Notes: a model not told the origin generated them from the sequence alone. A stretch of 64,000 nucleotides of DNA from JAJRTA01 sp965603125 (GCA_965603125.1 CBFDBU010000004.1:97996-161995), one strand, 5' to 3'; shown: positions 35,577-44,342, counted from the stretch's first letter. A program made the numbers and translations.

Positions 35577-35636
35577 CGTGCCCGTCACCACAGCCACGTC
35601 GTACCTGCAATTGGCCACAGTAAAGCCGGAATGTAG

Positions 35637-35664
35637 TTGCCAAGCCGTCCTGCCGACCTATATT
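35637..35664 (+). promoter_or_regulatory. Promoter for the UvrD/PcrA helicase gene
   Basis: TTGCCA (35637-35642), 16 bases, TATATT (35659-35664). The -10 ends 10 bases before the ATG at 35675 and no ribosome-binding site is visible, so the mRNA is probably leaderless. Confidence 0.6.
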
Positions 35665-35674
35665 CAACCGCAAT

Positions 35675-37873
35675 ATGAACCGCATTCTGGATGATCTCAA
35701 CGACGCGCAGCGTCAGGCGGTCACGACAACCGAAGGGCCGCTCCTGGTCATAGCCGGAGCCGGTTCAGGCAAGACCCGGGTGTTGGTACGCAGATTAGCC
35801 TACCTTCTCGGGCAACGTCTGGCGGAACCAAACCAGATTCTTGCCGTCACTTTTACCAACAAGGCTGCCGGCGAGATGAAAGACCGTGTTACGGCTCTGC
35901 TGGGCGGTATTGCGCCGGGCATGAATGTTTCCACCTTTCACTCCTTTTGCGCCCGGCTTCTGCGACGCGAGGCCCACGCCATCGGTTTCGACAGCTCCTT
36001 CACGATATTCGACACCAGCGATTCTCTCACGCTGGTCAAGAACTGCATCAACGAACTGGGGCTGTCGACAAATCAGTTCACCCCCAAGGCTCAACTGCGA
36101 AAAATCTCCGACGCCAAAAATCACCTGGTTTCGCCGGAGGCGTTTGCGGCCGGCGCCTCAGGCTATTTCGAGGATTGCACTTCGCACATCTATTCGTTGT
36201 ACCAGGACCATCTGCACCGCTGCCGGGGTATGGACTTCGACGATCTTCTGTTCAAATCCGTGACACTGCTGCAAGACAACGCGGAAATCGGCGAGGGCTA
36301 CCGACGGCGCTTCCGATACTTGATGGTCGACGAGTACCAGGATACCAATCCCGTCCAGTACCTGCTGCTGCGCAACCTTCTCGACCAGCACAGGAATTTG
36401 TGCGTCGTAGGCGACGAGGACCAGTCGATCTATGGCTGGCGGGGTGCGGACATTCGCAATATCCTCGAGTTCGAGAAGGATTTCTCCGACGCCAGGGTCA
36501 TCAAGTTGGAGCAGAACTACCGTTCCACCAGCGTCATTCTGGACGCGGCATCTTCGGTGATCGGGTACAACGAAGCCCGCAAAGCGAAAACACTCTGGAG
36601 CAACAAGAAAGGCGGCGATAAGCTGCAGCATCTGCTGGTCGACTCGGCCGACGAAGAAGCAGCCGGCATCATCGAGCGAATCCATACCGAACGAGCCACG
36701 ACAGACCTCTGCGAAATGGCGGTTCTCTACAGGACCAATGCCCAGTCGCGTCCCTTCGAGGAGCAGTTGCGACGGCAGGGCCTGCCTTACCAGATTGTCG
36801 GGGGTATCACGTTCTACCAGCGCAAGGAGATAAAAGACCTCCTGGCCTACCTGAAGTTGATCGCCAACCCGCGGGACGACATCTCGTTTGAAAGGATCGT
36901 CAACTATCCCAAGCGGGGCGTCGGGAAAAAGACTCTGGCCGATATTTCCACCCAGGCGACCCGAGACGGTCTCTCGTGCTTTGACGTAGCCAAACGAGCC
37001 GAGGATGACATCGAACTCTCCAGACGGTCGAAGCGGTTGGAGCCGTTCGTCACTCTGATTGATAAGTACCGGGCCAGGAAAGACGATATCCCGGTTGATC
37101 TTCTGACCCAGGAACTGGTGGATGAGCTGAAGTTGTTCGATGAACTCCGAAGCGAGGACGAAGTTGTCGGCCAGACGCGGATCGAGAATGTGGAGGCTTT
37201 CATCGAGGGCGCCGTCGAATACGCCCGCGGCAACGGCGAGGCAACCCTGGACAATTACCTCGCCGAGATATCGCTGTATACCGACATCGACAGCTACGAT
37301 GAGACCGAGAACAAAGTGACTCTCATGACCATCCACTCGGCCAAGGGCCTGGAATACGATATCATCTTTCTCGCGGGTCTGGAGGAAGGTCTTTTCCCCC
37401 TGCAAAGGACGTTATCTGAACCGATGGAACTCGAGGAAGAGCGCCGGCTCTTTTATGTCGGCGCTACCCGCGCCAGAAATAAGCTCTACCTGGCGACTGC
37501 CACCGTCCGGTTCCGTCGCGGCGAGATTATGTCGACACCGTCGCGTTTCATCAAGGAGATTCCGGAGGAACTGATGGACGTTGTGGACCTCAGGCGGCGG
37601 CGCACCTGGGAGGGAAACTCAACTTCCCTCCAGCCGTCATTTCTCGGAAAGGCTGAATCATCAAGCGATGCTTCTCCCATCGGCGTTCACTACGAGTACG
37701 AGGGCCTTGAAGCCCTCAGTGTGGGACGCATTGTCCAGCACCCGACTTTCGGACGCGGCAAAGTCCTCAAGGTGGAGGGTTACGGGGAATCCCTCCAGAT
37801 GGAGATCATGTTCACCGGTCTGGGCGTCAAAAAGATCATGGCAAAGTACGGCAAACTGAAGATCATCGGCTGA
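35675..37873 (+). CDS. UvrD/PcrA-family superfamily 1A DNA helicase
   Basis: The 732-residue 3'-5' helicase has the full set of SF1A motifs: LNDAQRQAV (Q motif), AGAGSGKT (motif I), TFTNKAA (Ia), VDEYQDTN (II), GDEDQSIYGWRGA (III), LEQNYRS (IV), TIHSAKGLEYD (V) and VGATRARNKLYL (VI). The C-terminal Tudor-like segment (VGRIVQHPTFGRGKVLKVEG) is the RNA-polymerase-binding module of PcrA and UvrD. It works in nucleotide excision repair and in clearing stalled complexes. It is a single-gene unit. Confidence 0.95.
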   Translation: MNRILDDLNDAQRQAVTTTEGPLLVIAGAGSGKTRVLVRRLAYLLGQRLAEPNQILAVTFTNKAAGEMKDRVTALLGGIAPGMNVSTFHSFCARLLRREAHAIGFDSSFTIFDTSDSLTLVKNCINELGLSTNQFTPKAQLRKISDAKNHLVSPEAFAAGASGYFEDCTSHIYSLYQDHLHRCRGMDFDDLLFKSVTLLQDNAEIGEGYRRRFRYLMVDEYQDTNPVQYLLLRNLLDQHRNLCVVGDEDQSIYGWRGADIRNILEFEKDFSDARVIKLEQNYRSTSVILDAASSVIGYNEARKAKTLWSNKKGGDKLQHLLVDSADEEAAGIIERIHTERATTDLCEMAVLYRTNAQSRPFEEQLRRQGLPYQIVGGITFYQRKEIKDLLAYLKLIANPRDDISFERIVNYPKRGVGKKTLADISTQATRDGLSCFDVAKRAEDDIELSRRSKRLEPFVTLIDKYRARKDDIPVDLLTQELVDELKLFDELRSEDEVVGQTRIENVEAFIEGAVEYARGNGEATLDNYLAEISLYTDIDSYDETENKVTLMTIHSAKGLEYDIIFLAGLEEGLFPLQRTLSEPMELEEERRLFYVGATRARNKLYLATATVRFRRGEIMSTPSRFIKEIPEELMDVVDLRRRRTWEGNSTSLQPSFLGKAESSSDASPIGVHYEYEGLEALSVGRIVQHPTFGRGKVLKVEGYGESLQMEIMFTGLGVKKIMAKYGKLKIIG

Positions 37874-37954
37874 GCGCCGGCCAGCTCCATCTGGCTAATT
37901 GGGAGTTCCCACAGTCAGGCTGTTGGGGCACCAGGCATGAAAGAGAATGTGTTA

Positions 37955-38065
37955 TGCCGTCAGGCGTCTCTGCCTGACGGCGCCTTCGTCTCCTGTCGTC
38001 AGGTGTCGGGCAGAGACACCCGACACCACCCCTTGGTGTACGTTTTTCAACAAGGCCTTTCCCGG
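37955..38065. repeat. Double-hairpin palindromic repeat, copy E
   Basis: It contains CCGTCAGGCGTCTCTGCCTGACGG, a linker with CGTCTCCTGTCGTCA, the GTGTCGGGCAGAGACACCCGACAC hairpin and the tail CCACCCCTTGGTGTACGTTTTTCAACA. It lies in the spacer between the helicase and trmO. Confidence 0.8.
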
Positions 38066-38119
38066 AAGTGCCGAATCCGTTGGTCCCCGAGCATGATGAA
38101 CCCAATTTTCGACAGCCCC

Positions 38120-38605
38120 TTAAGAATCAAACCGGTCGTCGGCCCGCTTATCGATCGCCCGGTGCACCTTCTCCTCCAGCCAGCCGATACGGATTTCTTC
38201 CGGTTCATCGAAAGGCAGAATGTACGGTTTGATATCCAGAAGCGGAGTACCGTCGACGATGTCAAGATCAGTGACATGAAGGATGTTGCCGTCAATCCTT
38301 TGCAGTTTCACGATGGAAATACCAATCGGGTTCGGCCGTTTCGGCGCCCGGGTTGAGAAGAGCCCACGCAGTTTGTTGTCAAGAAACGGCTTGACCTCCA
38401 AACGGTAGCTCCTTGAAAGGTGCATGTGATAGACAAGGATGATATGCGAGAAACCGTCCAGGTCCTTCAAGCCGGCAGTGAACTCAGGCCGCAGCTCCGC
38501 AGTGCCCGGCACACCCCGCGCCGCTTTTGGTTGAATCGGTGTCCCCTCGGGCTCCTTGAAAGATGAGTGAATAATGCCAATGGGATGGTAGCTGATAGTC
38601 TCCAT
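38120..38605 (-). CDS. trmO: tRNA t6A37 methyltransferase TrmO (TsaA/YaeB family)
   Basis: The 161-residue protein has the TrmO motifs YHPIGIIHSSFKEPEGTPIQ, LKDLDGFSHIILVYHMH and FSTRAPKRPNPIGISIVKL. The RPNPIG loop is diagnostic. TrmO adds a methyl group to the threonylcarbamoyl adenosine made by the TsaD pathway, and tsaD is in this window too. ATG at 38605 fits the family N-terminus; a GTG at 38620 is possible. Confidence 0.9.
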   Translation of the reverse strand: METISYHPIGIIHSSFKEPEGTPIQPKAARGVPGTAELRPEFTAGLKDLDGFSHIILVYHMHLSRSYRLEVKPFLDNKLRGLFSTRAPKRPNPIGISIVKLQRIDGNILHVTDLDIVDGTPLLDIKPYILPFDEPEEIRIGWLEEKVHRAIDKRADDRFDS

Positions 38606-38620
38606 GCTGCATGATAGCAC

Positions 38621-38845
38621 CTGCGGTGTTGAATTGCCAGTTGATTGTTTTTACTGGACAGTTGCCCGGTTGGCTCCTGAACTTTAGCAATAGTATTGCA
38701 CGGCTGATCCTCGAGCGGACCAGGTCCGCCACGCGATGTCCAGGCTCGAAGGGTTGTAGCTTGCGGACTGAAAAAGCAGACGACACGATGGAGATCGGAC
38801 GTCTCTCCCAGTGGCAGCGGGATTAGCAGAAACAAGGGCGCGACG
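38621..38845 (+). promoter_or_regulatory. Possible structured leader upstream of the ZIP transporter
   Basis: A weak promoter can be read (TTGGCT, 15 bases, TAGTAT, ending near 38694). Downstream, GCGGAC/GTCCGC, CCTCGAG/CTCGAAGG and GGAGA/TCTCTCC stems follow in series before the ATG. It matches no riboswitch class I can name. Folding is my own reading and not calculated. Confidence 0.25.
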
Positions 38846-39664
38846 ATGGAACTGCTGGAATGGTTCAAGGATCTTAACCCGGTAACGCAGGCTCTGCTTG
38901 CTACCATCTTCACCTGGCTTGTCACGGCGTTGGGCGCGGCCGGTGTATTCCTTGCGCGCGAACTACGACGCAAGACTCTTGACGCTCTGCTTGGATTTGC
39001 CGCCGGTGTAATGATCGCCGCCAGTTACTGGTCACTGCTGGCGCCGGCCATCGAGATGTCGGAGGGTCAGTCGCTGCCTGCCTGGGTGCCGGCCGCGGTG
39101 GGTTTCCTTTTAGGGGCCGTCTTCCTGCGACTGATCGACCGCATTCTACCGCACATTCATCCGCATTTCCCGTCAGGCGAGGCCGAGGGCCTCAAGACCA
39201 CCTGGCACCGCTCCACGCTGCTGGTTCTGGCCATAACGCTGCACAATTTCCCGGAGGGCCTGGCCATTGGTGTGGCTTTCGGTGCCGTGGCAGCCAACCT
39301 GCCATCGGCAACTTTGGCCGGGGCGGTAGCTTTGGCGATAGGCATCGGGATACAAAATTTCCCGGAGGGCCTGGCCGTTTCGATGCCCCTGCGCCGCGAA
39401 GGGATATCACGTCGCAAAGCTTTCTGGTACGGGCAACTGTCGGGGGTCGTCGAGCCGGTCGCGGGTGTTATCGGCGCCAGTATGGTTCTCCTGGCTCGTC
39501 CCATCCTTCCCTACGCTCTGGCCTTCGCCGCAGGAGCCATGATTTTCGTGGTGATAGAAGAGTTGGTTCCGGAGTCGCAGACCGGTGGCCATTCACATGC
39601 CGCCACTACCGGGGCCATTCTGGGTTTTGTGGTGATGATGATCCTCGACGTGGCGTTGGGGTAG
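38846..39664 (+). CDS. ZIP-family divalent metal transporter
   Basis: The 272-residue membrane protein has about eight helices. The metal-binding helix IV reads LHNFPEGLAIGVAFGA, and helix V reads GIGIQNFPEGLAVSMPLR. The His-rich loop LPHIHPHFP lies between helices III and IV. This is the GufA/ZupT branch that takes up zinc, iron or manganese; the metal cannot be told. A Glu in FVVIEELVPES is conserved. The gene is single and divergent from trmO. Confidence 0.9.
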   Translation: MELLEWFKDLNPVTQALLATIFTWLVTALGAAGVFLARELRRKTLDALLGFAAGVMIAASYWSLLAPAIEMSEGQSLPAWVPAAVGFLLGAVFLRLIDRILPHIHPHFPSGEAEGLKTTWHRSTLLVLAITLHNFPEGLAIGVAFGAVAANLPSATLAGAVALAIGIGIQNFPEGLAVSMPLRREGISRRKAFWYGQLSGVVEPVAGVIGASMVLLARPILPYALAFAAGAMIFVVIEELVPESQTGGHSHAATTGAILGFVVMMILDVALG

Positions 39665-39727
39665 TGTGGGCGTCCCTTGTCCGCCAGGAGGTACCACTTC
39701 AAAGCTGTGGGGCACGTGGTAGTCAAT

Positions 39728-39750
39728 GTCAGGCCCACAGGGGGCCTGAC
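39728..39750. terminator. Hairpin between convergent genes
   Basis: GTCAGGCCC (39728-39736) and GGGCCTGAC (39742-39750) form a perfect 9-base stem with a 5-base loop. No T-run follows on the plus strand. It lies between the ZIP gene and the convergent small gene. Confidence 0.45.
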
Positions 39751-40149
39751 CTACGGGACTACTGCAATCAGCTTTTCGCTCCACAACGAGGTTACAACAT
39801 CCATCTGATTATTTTGGGATTTACTTGTTTCCTCACCTAATTCTTTCATCACCTTTTTCCATAGCTTTGTCTTATTTTTAATTTGTGATTTATCTTTTTG
39901 AAGTATTCTTACAGCTTCAATGGCATATGCTTTGTTCTTCTCCCCAGCATCATACTCACCTGAATCTACTCCATCGATCATCCCTCCTTCGCAGAGACCA
40001 AGAAATACACTCCGCGGACACGGCTTTTTCTGACTCGATTCTGAAGCAGTAGATTTGCGGATAGCCTTCTTCCACGCATCTTGTGGGGTTGTTTTCTGAC
40101 CTGCAACCAACCCTGCTGCTTTAATAGCAGCTTTTCCATACTGTCCCAT
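39751..40149 (-). CDS. Small conserved protein of unknown function (DUF6979-like)
   Basis: The 132-residue protein begins GQYGKAAIKAAGL and has QDAWKKAI, then SQKKPCPRSVFLGLCEGGMIDGVDSGEY and NKAYAIEAVRIL. From memory this pattern (two short helical motifs around a CP...FLGLCE core) matches a small uncharacterised family, DUF6979; the number needs checking. Two cysteines are conserved in the core. GAGGAG lies 8 bases before the ATG. The DNA is AT-richer than its neighbours, suggesting transfer. No function is proposed. Confidence 0.6.
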   Translation of the reverse strand: MGQYGKAAIKAAGLVAGQKTTPQDAWKKAIRKSTASESSQKKPCPRSVFLGLCEGGMIDGVDSGEYDAGEKNKAYAIEAVRILQKDKSQIKNKTKLWKKVMKELGEETSKSQNNQMDVVTSLWSEKLIAVVP

Positions 40150-40677
40150 CGATCTATCTCCTCTTTAGGTCAAGATTATTTCGAGCACTTTCTGTCCGAT
40201 TTAGCGTGAGAAGAACTCAAACTACTTATCGGAATTGACAGGATCAGTAAAATGAAAATGGTAGCATTTGTGCAATGTTCGAACAGGTTACGTGATTCAG
40301 ATGAATCCGCTACCATGTTCCGACACAAGGCTCCAGTATTTAAGACTGGTTTGCCGCCATGCGCAGAGCAATGGAATCACCGATATTCAATATATCCTGG
40401 TAGTCTTTTTGAAGATAACACACTCACAATTCTTGACTGCGGGAGTTCGCACCGATTCCCGACGGTAAGTACCAACCGACCGCAGACCCTGAGCCGCATG
40501 TAATAGTCAACGCTTCTCCTTGTGCGAAAAGGAGCAATCGGAATCTTCACTATTTGAGGCAGGATTCTCTTGATTGTTGGTTTGCAGACAGTATCTTGGC
40601 ATAATGTTCGGTGCAAGGTTCCCTGAATGTAGGACGCTTCAGGGAATCGGCATTCTTGAGCAACGGAGGATTGGATA
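40150..40677. other. Intergenic region upstream of the radical SAM gene
   Basis: These 528 AT-richer bases between divergent genes have small frames on both strands but no recognisable protein. A possible promoter (TTGGTT at 40577, 17 bases, CATAAT at 40600-40605) precedes a perfect 9-base hairpin (TTCCCTGAA/TTCAGGGAA, 40619-40646) just upstream of the radical SAM gene. Confidence 0.4.
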
Positions 40678-41733
40678 ATGCCGGAAATCAGCCTGGGACG
40701 AAAGGTAAACATTGCCGGGCGAACGCTGAAAAATATCGCACTGGGCAGACCGATAAGCGTCTCTTTTGAAATAACCTACAATTGCAACGCCAAATGCAAG
40801 CATTGCGATCTTGGCGATTATGTTAAAGAGCCCCGCCTGGGTCCGGAGGTGTTCGCCGATCGCTTTGAAGAATTGCGCCCGGTCGTAGCACAGATATCGG
40901 GCGGCGAACCTATGTTGCGGAAAGACCTGACTGACATTGTCCGCAGCATGAAGGATCGTGATCCGGTGGCGGTTTTCGTCCTGACCACCAATGCCCAGAC
41001 TCTGAATGAGGAAAGATATTTAAAGCTCCGTGATGCAGGGATTGATCAGTTTTGCCTTTCCCTGGATTATCCTGATGAACGGCAGAATGAGTTTCGAAGT
41101 CTCAAGCGTAATTTCGAGCATATATCTCAATTGGCGCCAAGGCTGGCTCAATACGGCAACAAGGATCTGATCATGGCCTGTGTGGTGCAAAGCGACAATT
41201 TTCGTGACTTGCCCCGCATTGCGGAACTGGCCAGAGAGTGGGGCGTGGCTGTTAATTTCAGCACCTATAATTCCCTGCGCACGGGGAATAAAGACTATCT
41301 GATTAGTTCGCCGGAGGATCTGGCGGAACTTGAGCAGATTGTTAACCGATTGCTGGAGATGCAAAGCGACGGCTATGCTATTCTCTCTTCCGAGTGGACC
41401 CTCCGGCAAATGATTCGATTTTTCCGGGATGGCCGTCAGCCCAATTGTATGGCGGGGAAGCGATTCCTGATTGTCAACCCCTGGGGTAAACTCACACCAT
41501 GCGGAATGTTTCGTGATATGTATGACTCACAGAAGGAACTGGTCAGGGCATTTGCGAACCACAACGACTGCGACAAATGCTATACGTCTATCCGGGTCAA
41601 CTCGGAAAAATCACTTCCCCGGATGCTTGTCGATGCTCTGAGAGTAGTTCGCCAGAAGCAGCACGAAATCCCTCGAGAAAACGTCACCGGTAAAAGCGGT
41701 AAACTGGAACCCGTCGATAAGACACATGAATAG
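40678..41733 (+). CDS. Radical SAM protein with SPASM-like C-terminal cluster site
   Basis: The 351-residue enzyme has the CxxxCxxC cluster motif (CNAKCKHC, Cys36/40/43) and the ISGGEPMLR SAM-contact strand. A second cysteine set near the C-terminus (CMAGKRF, TPCGMF, CDKCY) resembles a SPASM or twitch auxiliary cluster. Such enzymes modify peptides or tailor cofactors and lipids. No precursor peptide gene is evident nearby, so the substrate is unknown. GGAGG precedes the ATG. The DNA here is somewhat AT-rich. Confidence 0.85.
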   Translation: MPEISLGRKVNIAGRTLKNIALGRPISVSFEITYNCNAKCKHCDLGDYVKEPRLGPEVFADRFEELRPVVAQISGGEPMLRKDLTDIVRSMKDRDPVAVFVLTTNAQTLNEERYLKLRDAGIDQFCLSLDYPDERQNEFRSLKRNFEHISQLAPRLAQYGNKDLIMACVVQSDNFRDLPRIAELAREWGVAVNFSTYNSLRTGNKDYLISSPEDLAELEQIVNRLLEMQSDGYAILSSEWTLRQMIRFFRDGRQPNCMAGKRFLIVNPWGKLTPCGMFRDMYDSQKELVRAFANHNDCDKCYTSIRVNSEKSLPRMLVDALRVVRQKQHEIPRENVTGKSGKLEPVDKTHE

Positions 41734-41867
41734 GAATCCAGGACAGGTGTATCACGCCAAGCGACCAGAGGACTGGTATAGAACACCGCCCTGAGCACTC
41801 TGGGCACCTAACGTAAAATCAGGGTCTTGGTTGAACATTAGTGTCAGCCTCAGCAGGCTGCTCCCAA

Positions 41868-41889
41868 ACTCGGAACAGAAGGCAAAACA
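41868..41889 (+). repeat. Short dispersed repeat, copy 1 of 3
   Basis: ACTCGGAACAGAA, three variable bases, AAAACA. Copies: inverted at 42308-42329 and direct at 46038-46059 (ACTCGAAACAGAATACAAAACA). Similarity continues about 40 bases downstream between copies 1 and 3 (CCAT..AGGT...TCT.AGCG). Confidence 0.65.
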
Positions 41890-41981
41890 GCAACTGCCTT
41901 CCATCATAGGTTTTCTCTGAGCGCTTACGCCATCCCACCTCTGCCTGAAGGCTCCCTCAGCACAACTTAGCTGCAATAGCA

Positions 41982-42226
41982 GGCTGTTGAAAAAACGTTC
42001 TTTGATACTTGGAAGCAGCCGGATTCGTCATGCCCGCGAACGCGGGCATAACCAACCTCTCTGTCATACCCGCGAACGGGCCTGTTGAAAAAGCCACAGT
42101 AGCCGGCCACCGAAGCATTGATGCTGGTGCTGCCAGGCGTCTCTGCCTGGCAGTAGCACGAATCCATAGAGGCGTCGGGCAGGGACACCCGACGCCACCC
42201 CTTGGAGTACGTTTTTCAACAAGCCC
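41982..42226. mobile_element. MITE-like element with terminal inverted repeats, enclosing palindromic repeat copy F
   Basis: The left end GGCTGTTGAAAAAACGT (41982-41998) is an inverted match of the right end ACGTTTTTCAACAAGCCC (42209-42226). A second internal GGGCCTGTTGAAAAAGCC lies near 42078. Copy F of the double-hairpin repeat (42123-42203) is inside. No coding frame. Similar ACGTTTTTCAACA ends occur in copies D and E. Confidence 0.55.
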
Positions 42227-42307
42227 GAACGCGGGTATCCAGGAAGTCATTGATACCAGTGGATTCCCGCTTCCGAGGGGAATGGCCGATAAGGGGGAAA
42301 CACTTCC

Positions 42308-42329
42308 TGTTTTACATTCTGTTCCGAGT
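42308..42329 (-). repeat. Short dispersed repeat, copy 2 of 3 (inverted)
   Basis: The reverse complement reads ACTCGGAACAGAATGTAAAACA, matching copies at 41868 and 46038. Confidence 0.6.
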
Positions 42330-42485
42330 TATGGAGCAACCTGATAGTATCCTTGCGTTTCCGTAAGTCGTCACTTGAAAGAGGTCGTGTCACCCGGTCG
42401 AGTCTGGTTTATCTTTTACTTCCCAATCTCTTCTTTGTCAAAGTTCTTGAACTCGAAGAGGATCATGCACGTCTGAAGTGAAACG

Positions 42486-43133
42486 TCAGTCTTTCTCTCC
42501 CTTGAGCCAGTCGGACATCTCTTCGTTGATCTGATCCTCGGATTTCTCCTTGAGGATTTCCTTCCAGTCAGCGCCGAGGAAACGGTTCAGGCATCGCATC
42601 TTGTCCTCCCGTCCCTTAGGTCCCCGTTCCTGCATCATTTTGCGGTAGACAGCCGCGTACCGGGCAATCCTGTTCCAGCGTTCCGGGAAAATGTCGTCAA
42701 GAATCAGGCGCAGGTATCCTGTTAGGAAGGGCGCCTTGCCATCGGTCGACACCGCCACCGTAAGGCAATCTCGCCGGATGACCTCCGGGAACACGAAATC
42801 ACACAGGGCAGAGTTGTTGACCACGTTCACCGGAACACGGGCGCCTGTGGCATCCTGATAGACCTGCTTGTTGACAGCGTGATCGGGACTGGCCGACACT
42901 ACCAGGCCGTAGTCGGCAGCTTCCGCTGACTGGTACTCCCGCTGTATCAGCGTCAGCTTGTTGCTTTCGGCATAGCGGCGTATTTTCTCGACAGGTTCGG
43001 GGGTGATCACGGTGATCTTAGTGTCGTATTCCAACAAGGTGTCGATCTTCCGCAGGGCAACTTTGCCGCCGCCGACAACAAGGCAGTTTCGCCCGGTCAA
43101 CGATATACCGATCGGCAGGTATTTGTTTGCCAT
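42486..43133 (-). CDS. Precorrin-2 dehydrogenase / siroheme synthase N-terminal domain
   Basis: The 215-residue protein matches the NAD-binding half of CysG and yeast Met8, which oxidises precorrin-2 and inserts iron to form siroheme. The Rossmann motif is LVVGGGKVALRK, followed by VSASPDHAVNKQVY, VNVVNNSALCDFVFPEVIRR and VAVSTDGKAPFLTGYLR. No methyltransferase domain is attached. The reading frame is intact, unlike the sulfur genes upstream. Siroheme is the cofactor of sulfite reductases, and the position beside dsrC- and dsrE-like remnants fits that role. Confidence 0.9.
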   Translation of the reverse strand: MANKYLPIGISLTGRNCLVVGGGKVALRKIDTLLEYDTKITVITPEPVEKIRRYAESNKLTLIQREYQSAEAADYGLVVSASPDHAVNKQVYQDATGARVPVNVVNNSALCDFVFPEVIRRDCLTVAVSTDGKAPFLTGYLRLILDDIFPERWNRIARYAAVYRKMMQERGPKGREDKMRCLNRFLGADWKEILKEKSEDQINEEMSDWLKGEKD

Positions 43134-43137
43134 ATCT

Positions 43138-43604
43138 TTCTACTCCGATCCACTCATAAGATTCTGAGCCCTGAGCTTTACTTGCGCCGACCTCCGGACC
43201 AGGCTGTCTGCACCCTCGGTGACGGCCTGCCACGGTTCCGCCGCCGATAACGTGCGCATCGCCGAAGCCGGCTTGTTTCAACATCAGGGTGGCCTGGTAT
43301 GACCTGAATCCCCTGCCACAGAGTATGATTGTCTTCTTCGACAGGCGAAGTTCACCCAGTCTTTCACGCAGATCGTCGAGCGGGATGTTTACTACCCGAC
43401 ATTTCGGCCAATCGGCCACCGGTTCGCAGTCGAGCTGTCGCATTCGCGCACATCAAGCCAGAAGACGTCAGCATCTTCCACCTCCAGGCTGTCGCCTACC
43501 CCCTGATTGCTGCCTTTACCAAACTCAGCCGACTCCCGAAGATCGTTAAATCTTTCACAAAGTTCGGCCGCCTTTAGTTTTTGAAGATATGCGCTTATGG
43601 CCAC
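43138..43604 (-). pseudogene. Rhodanese-domain protein, frameshifted twice
   Basis: The minus strand encodes one rhodanese domain in three frames. The first frame (start GTG 43604) gives linker and DADVFWLDVRE. A shift near 43435 continues with CEPVADWPKCRVVNIPLDDL, then the active-site loop ILCGRGFRSYQA and QAGFGDAHVIGGG. A second shift at about 43225 gives EPWQAVTEGADSLVRRSAQV and a stop at about 43138, just before the siroheme gene. The start of the frame resembles the linker of NADH-dependent polysulfide/CoA-disulfide reductases, so it may be the C-terminal part of such an enzyme. Real decay or assembly errors could explain the shifts. Confidence 0.75.
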
Positions 43605-43607
43605 CAG

Positions 43608-44012
43608 TCAATTGTTATTTTGTGACACAGTCATTTTTTTACCCTCGTGCGCATACGTTCTCGGCGTTCGCGGTTCCCCCGAAACACAAAACGCCACCGG
43701 TGGTTTGGACAGGCCGGTTACCTTGCAGGCGCCCATGGCCGGATCGGACGGGAACAACTCATGTACTTTCTTGAGCGTGAAGCCGGTCTCTTTGCAGAAC
43801 TTGCGGATCATCGGGGCAATCCCGAACTTCAGGTAGTAGTCGCGAAGGTAGTGGGCCAGCTTCCAGTGTTCCTTGGTCAAATCGTCCACAGCCTCGGTAG
43901 TGGCGAAGGCATTGGCGACCTCCTCGTTCTACAACTCAGATTCCTGCATGAATCCGTCTTCATCGACCTCGATGACCTCAATGCTTACGTCACCGTGCGT
44001 AAAGGTGGCCAT
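43608..44012 (-). pseudogene. dsrC: DsrC/TusE-family sulfur-carrier gene, interrupted
   Basis: GGAGG stands 8 bases before the ATG at 44012. Codon 28 is TAG (43929-43931) exactly where family members have a conserved Trp (TGG), and the frame then continues without break: DLTKEHWKLAHYLRDYYLKF, GIAPMIRKFCKETGF, LKKVHELFPSDPAMGACKV. The C-terminus should end KPTGCV with the reactive penultimate Cys; instead a shift after GLSKP gives a 34-residue extension. In the shifted frame the Cys codon reads Gly. DsrC carries sulfur from sulfite reductase. With the internal stop and lost end it is almost surely non-functional. Confidence 0.85.
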
Positions 44013-44029
44013 TACAAAACCTCCATAAC

Positions 44030-44150
44030 GGTATGGGTGAGGTCTATCTGGCTGACGACACCAAGTTCAAGCGTAAGATCGCTCTCAAGTTTCTCCAGTT
44101 GCATTTGTACCAGAACGAGGACTGTTGCAGGCGTTTCACATGTGAGGAAT
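44030..44150 (+). pseudogene. Fragment of a PknB-type Ser/Thr kinase gene
   Basis: The frame reads GMGEVYLADDTKFKRKIALKFL, then LYQNEDCCRRFTCEE, the glycine loop and the VALK lysine region of bacterial Ser/Thr kinases (usual form GMGEVYLAEDTKLxRxVALK). Nothing of the kinase precedes the loop and the sequence loses similarity after about 44150. It abuts the dsrC remnant head to head, showing rearrangement at this point. Confidence 0.65.
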
Positions 44151-44342
44151 ACAAGACGCCGCAATATCAATTTTCTCTATATTTACCAATAGATTTTTTT
44201 GGAATACTTCTGCAATTTCAATCTTGACAATCGTTTATAATGACACAATTTTTTGCGCTTTATGTCGTTACAAAAAGGACAGTGTGATTGCATTAGGTAG
44301 AAGACAGGTAGATATTGGTTCACTAATCAATAAGGAGAGGCG

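Larger units (their letters stand above)
41734..42485. other. Repeat-rich spacer without genes
   Basis: About 750 bases between the radical SAM gene and the siroheme gene. It holds one copy of a short repeat at 41868-41889, an inverted copy at 42308-42329 and the MITE-like element 41982-42226. Open frames here translate repeat sequence and are not genes. Confidence 0.6.

Noticed and set aside
44224..44241. TTGACA and TATAAT as a strong promoter before the dsrE-like gene
   Set aside because: The two hexamers are only 6 bases apart and cannot act together. Each lacks a partner at 16-18 bases.
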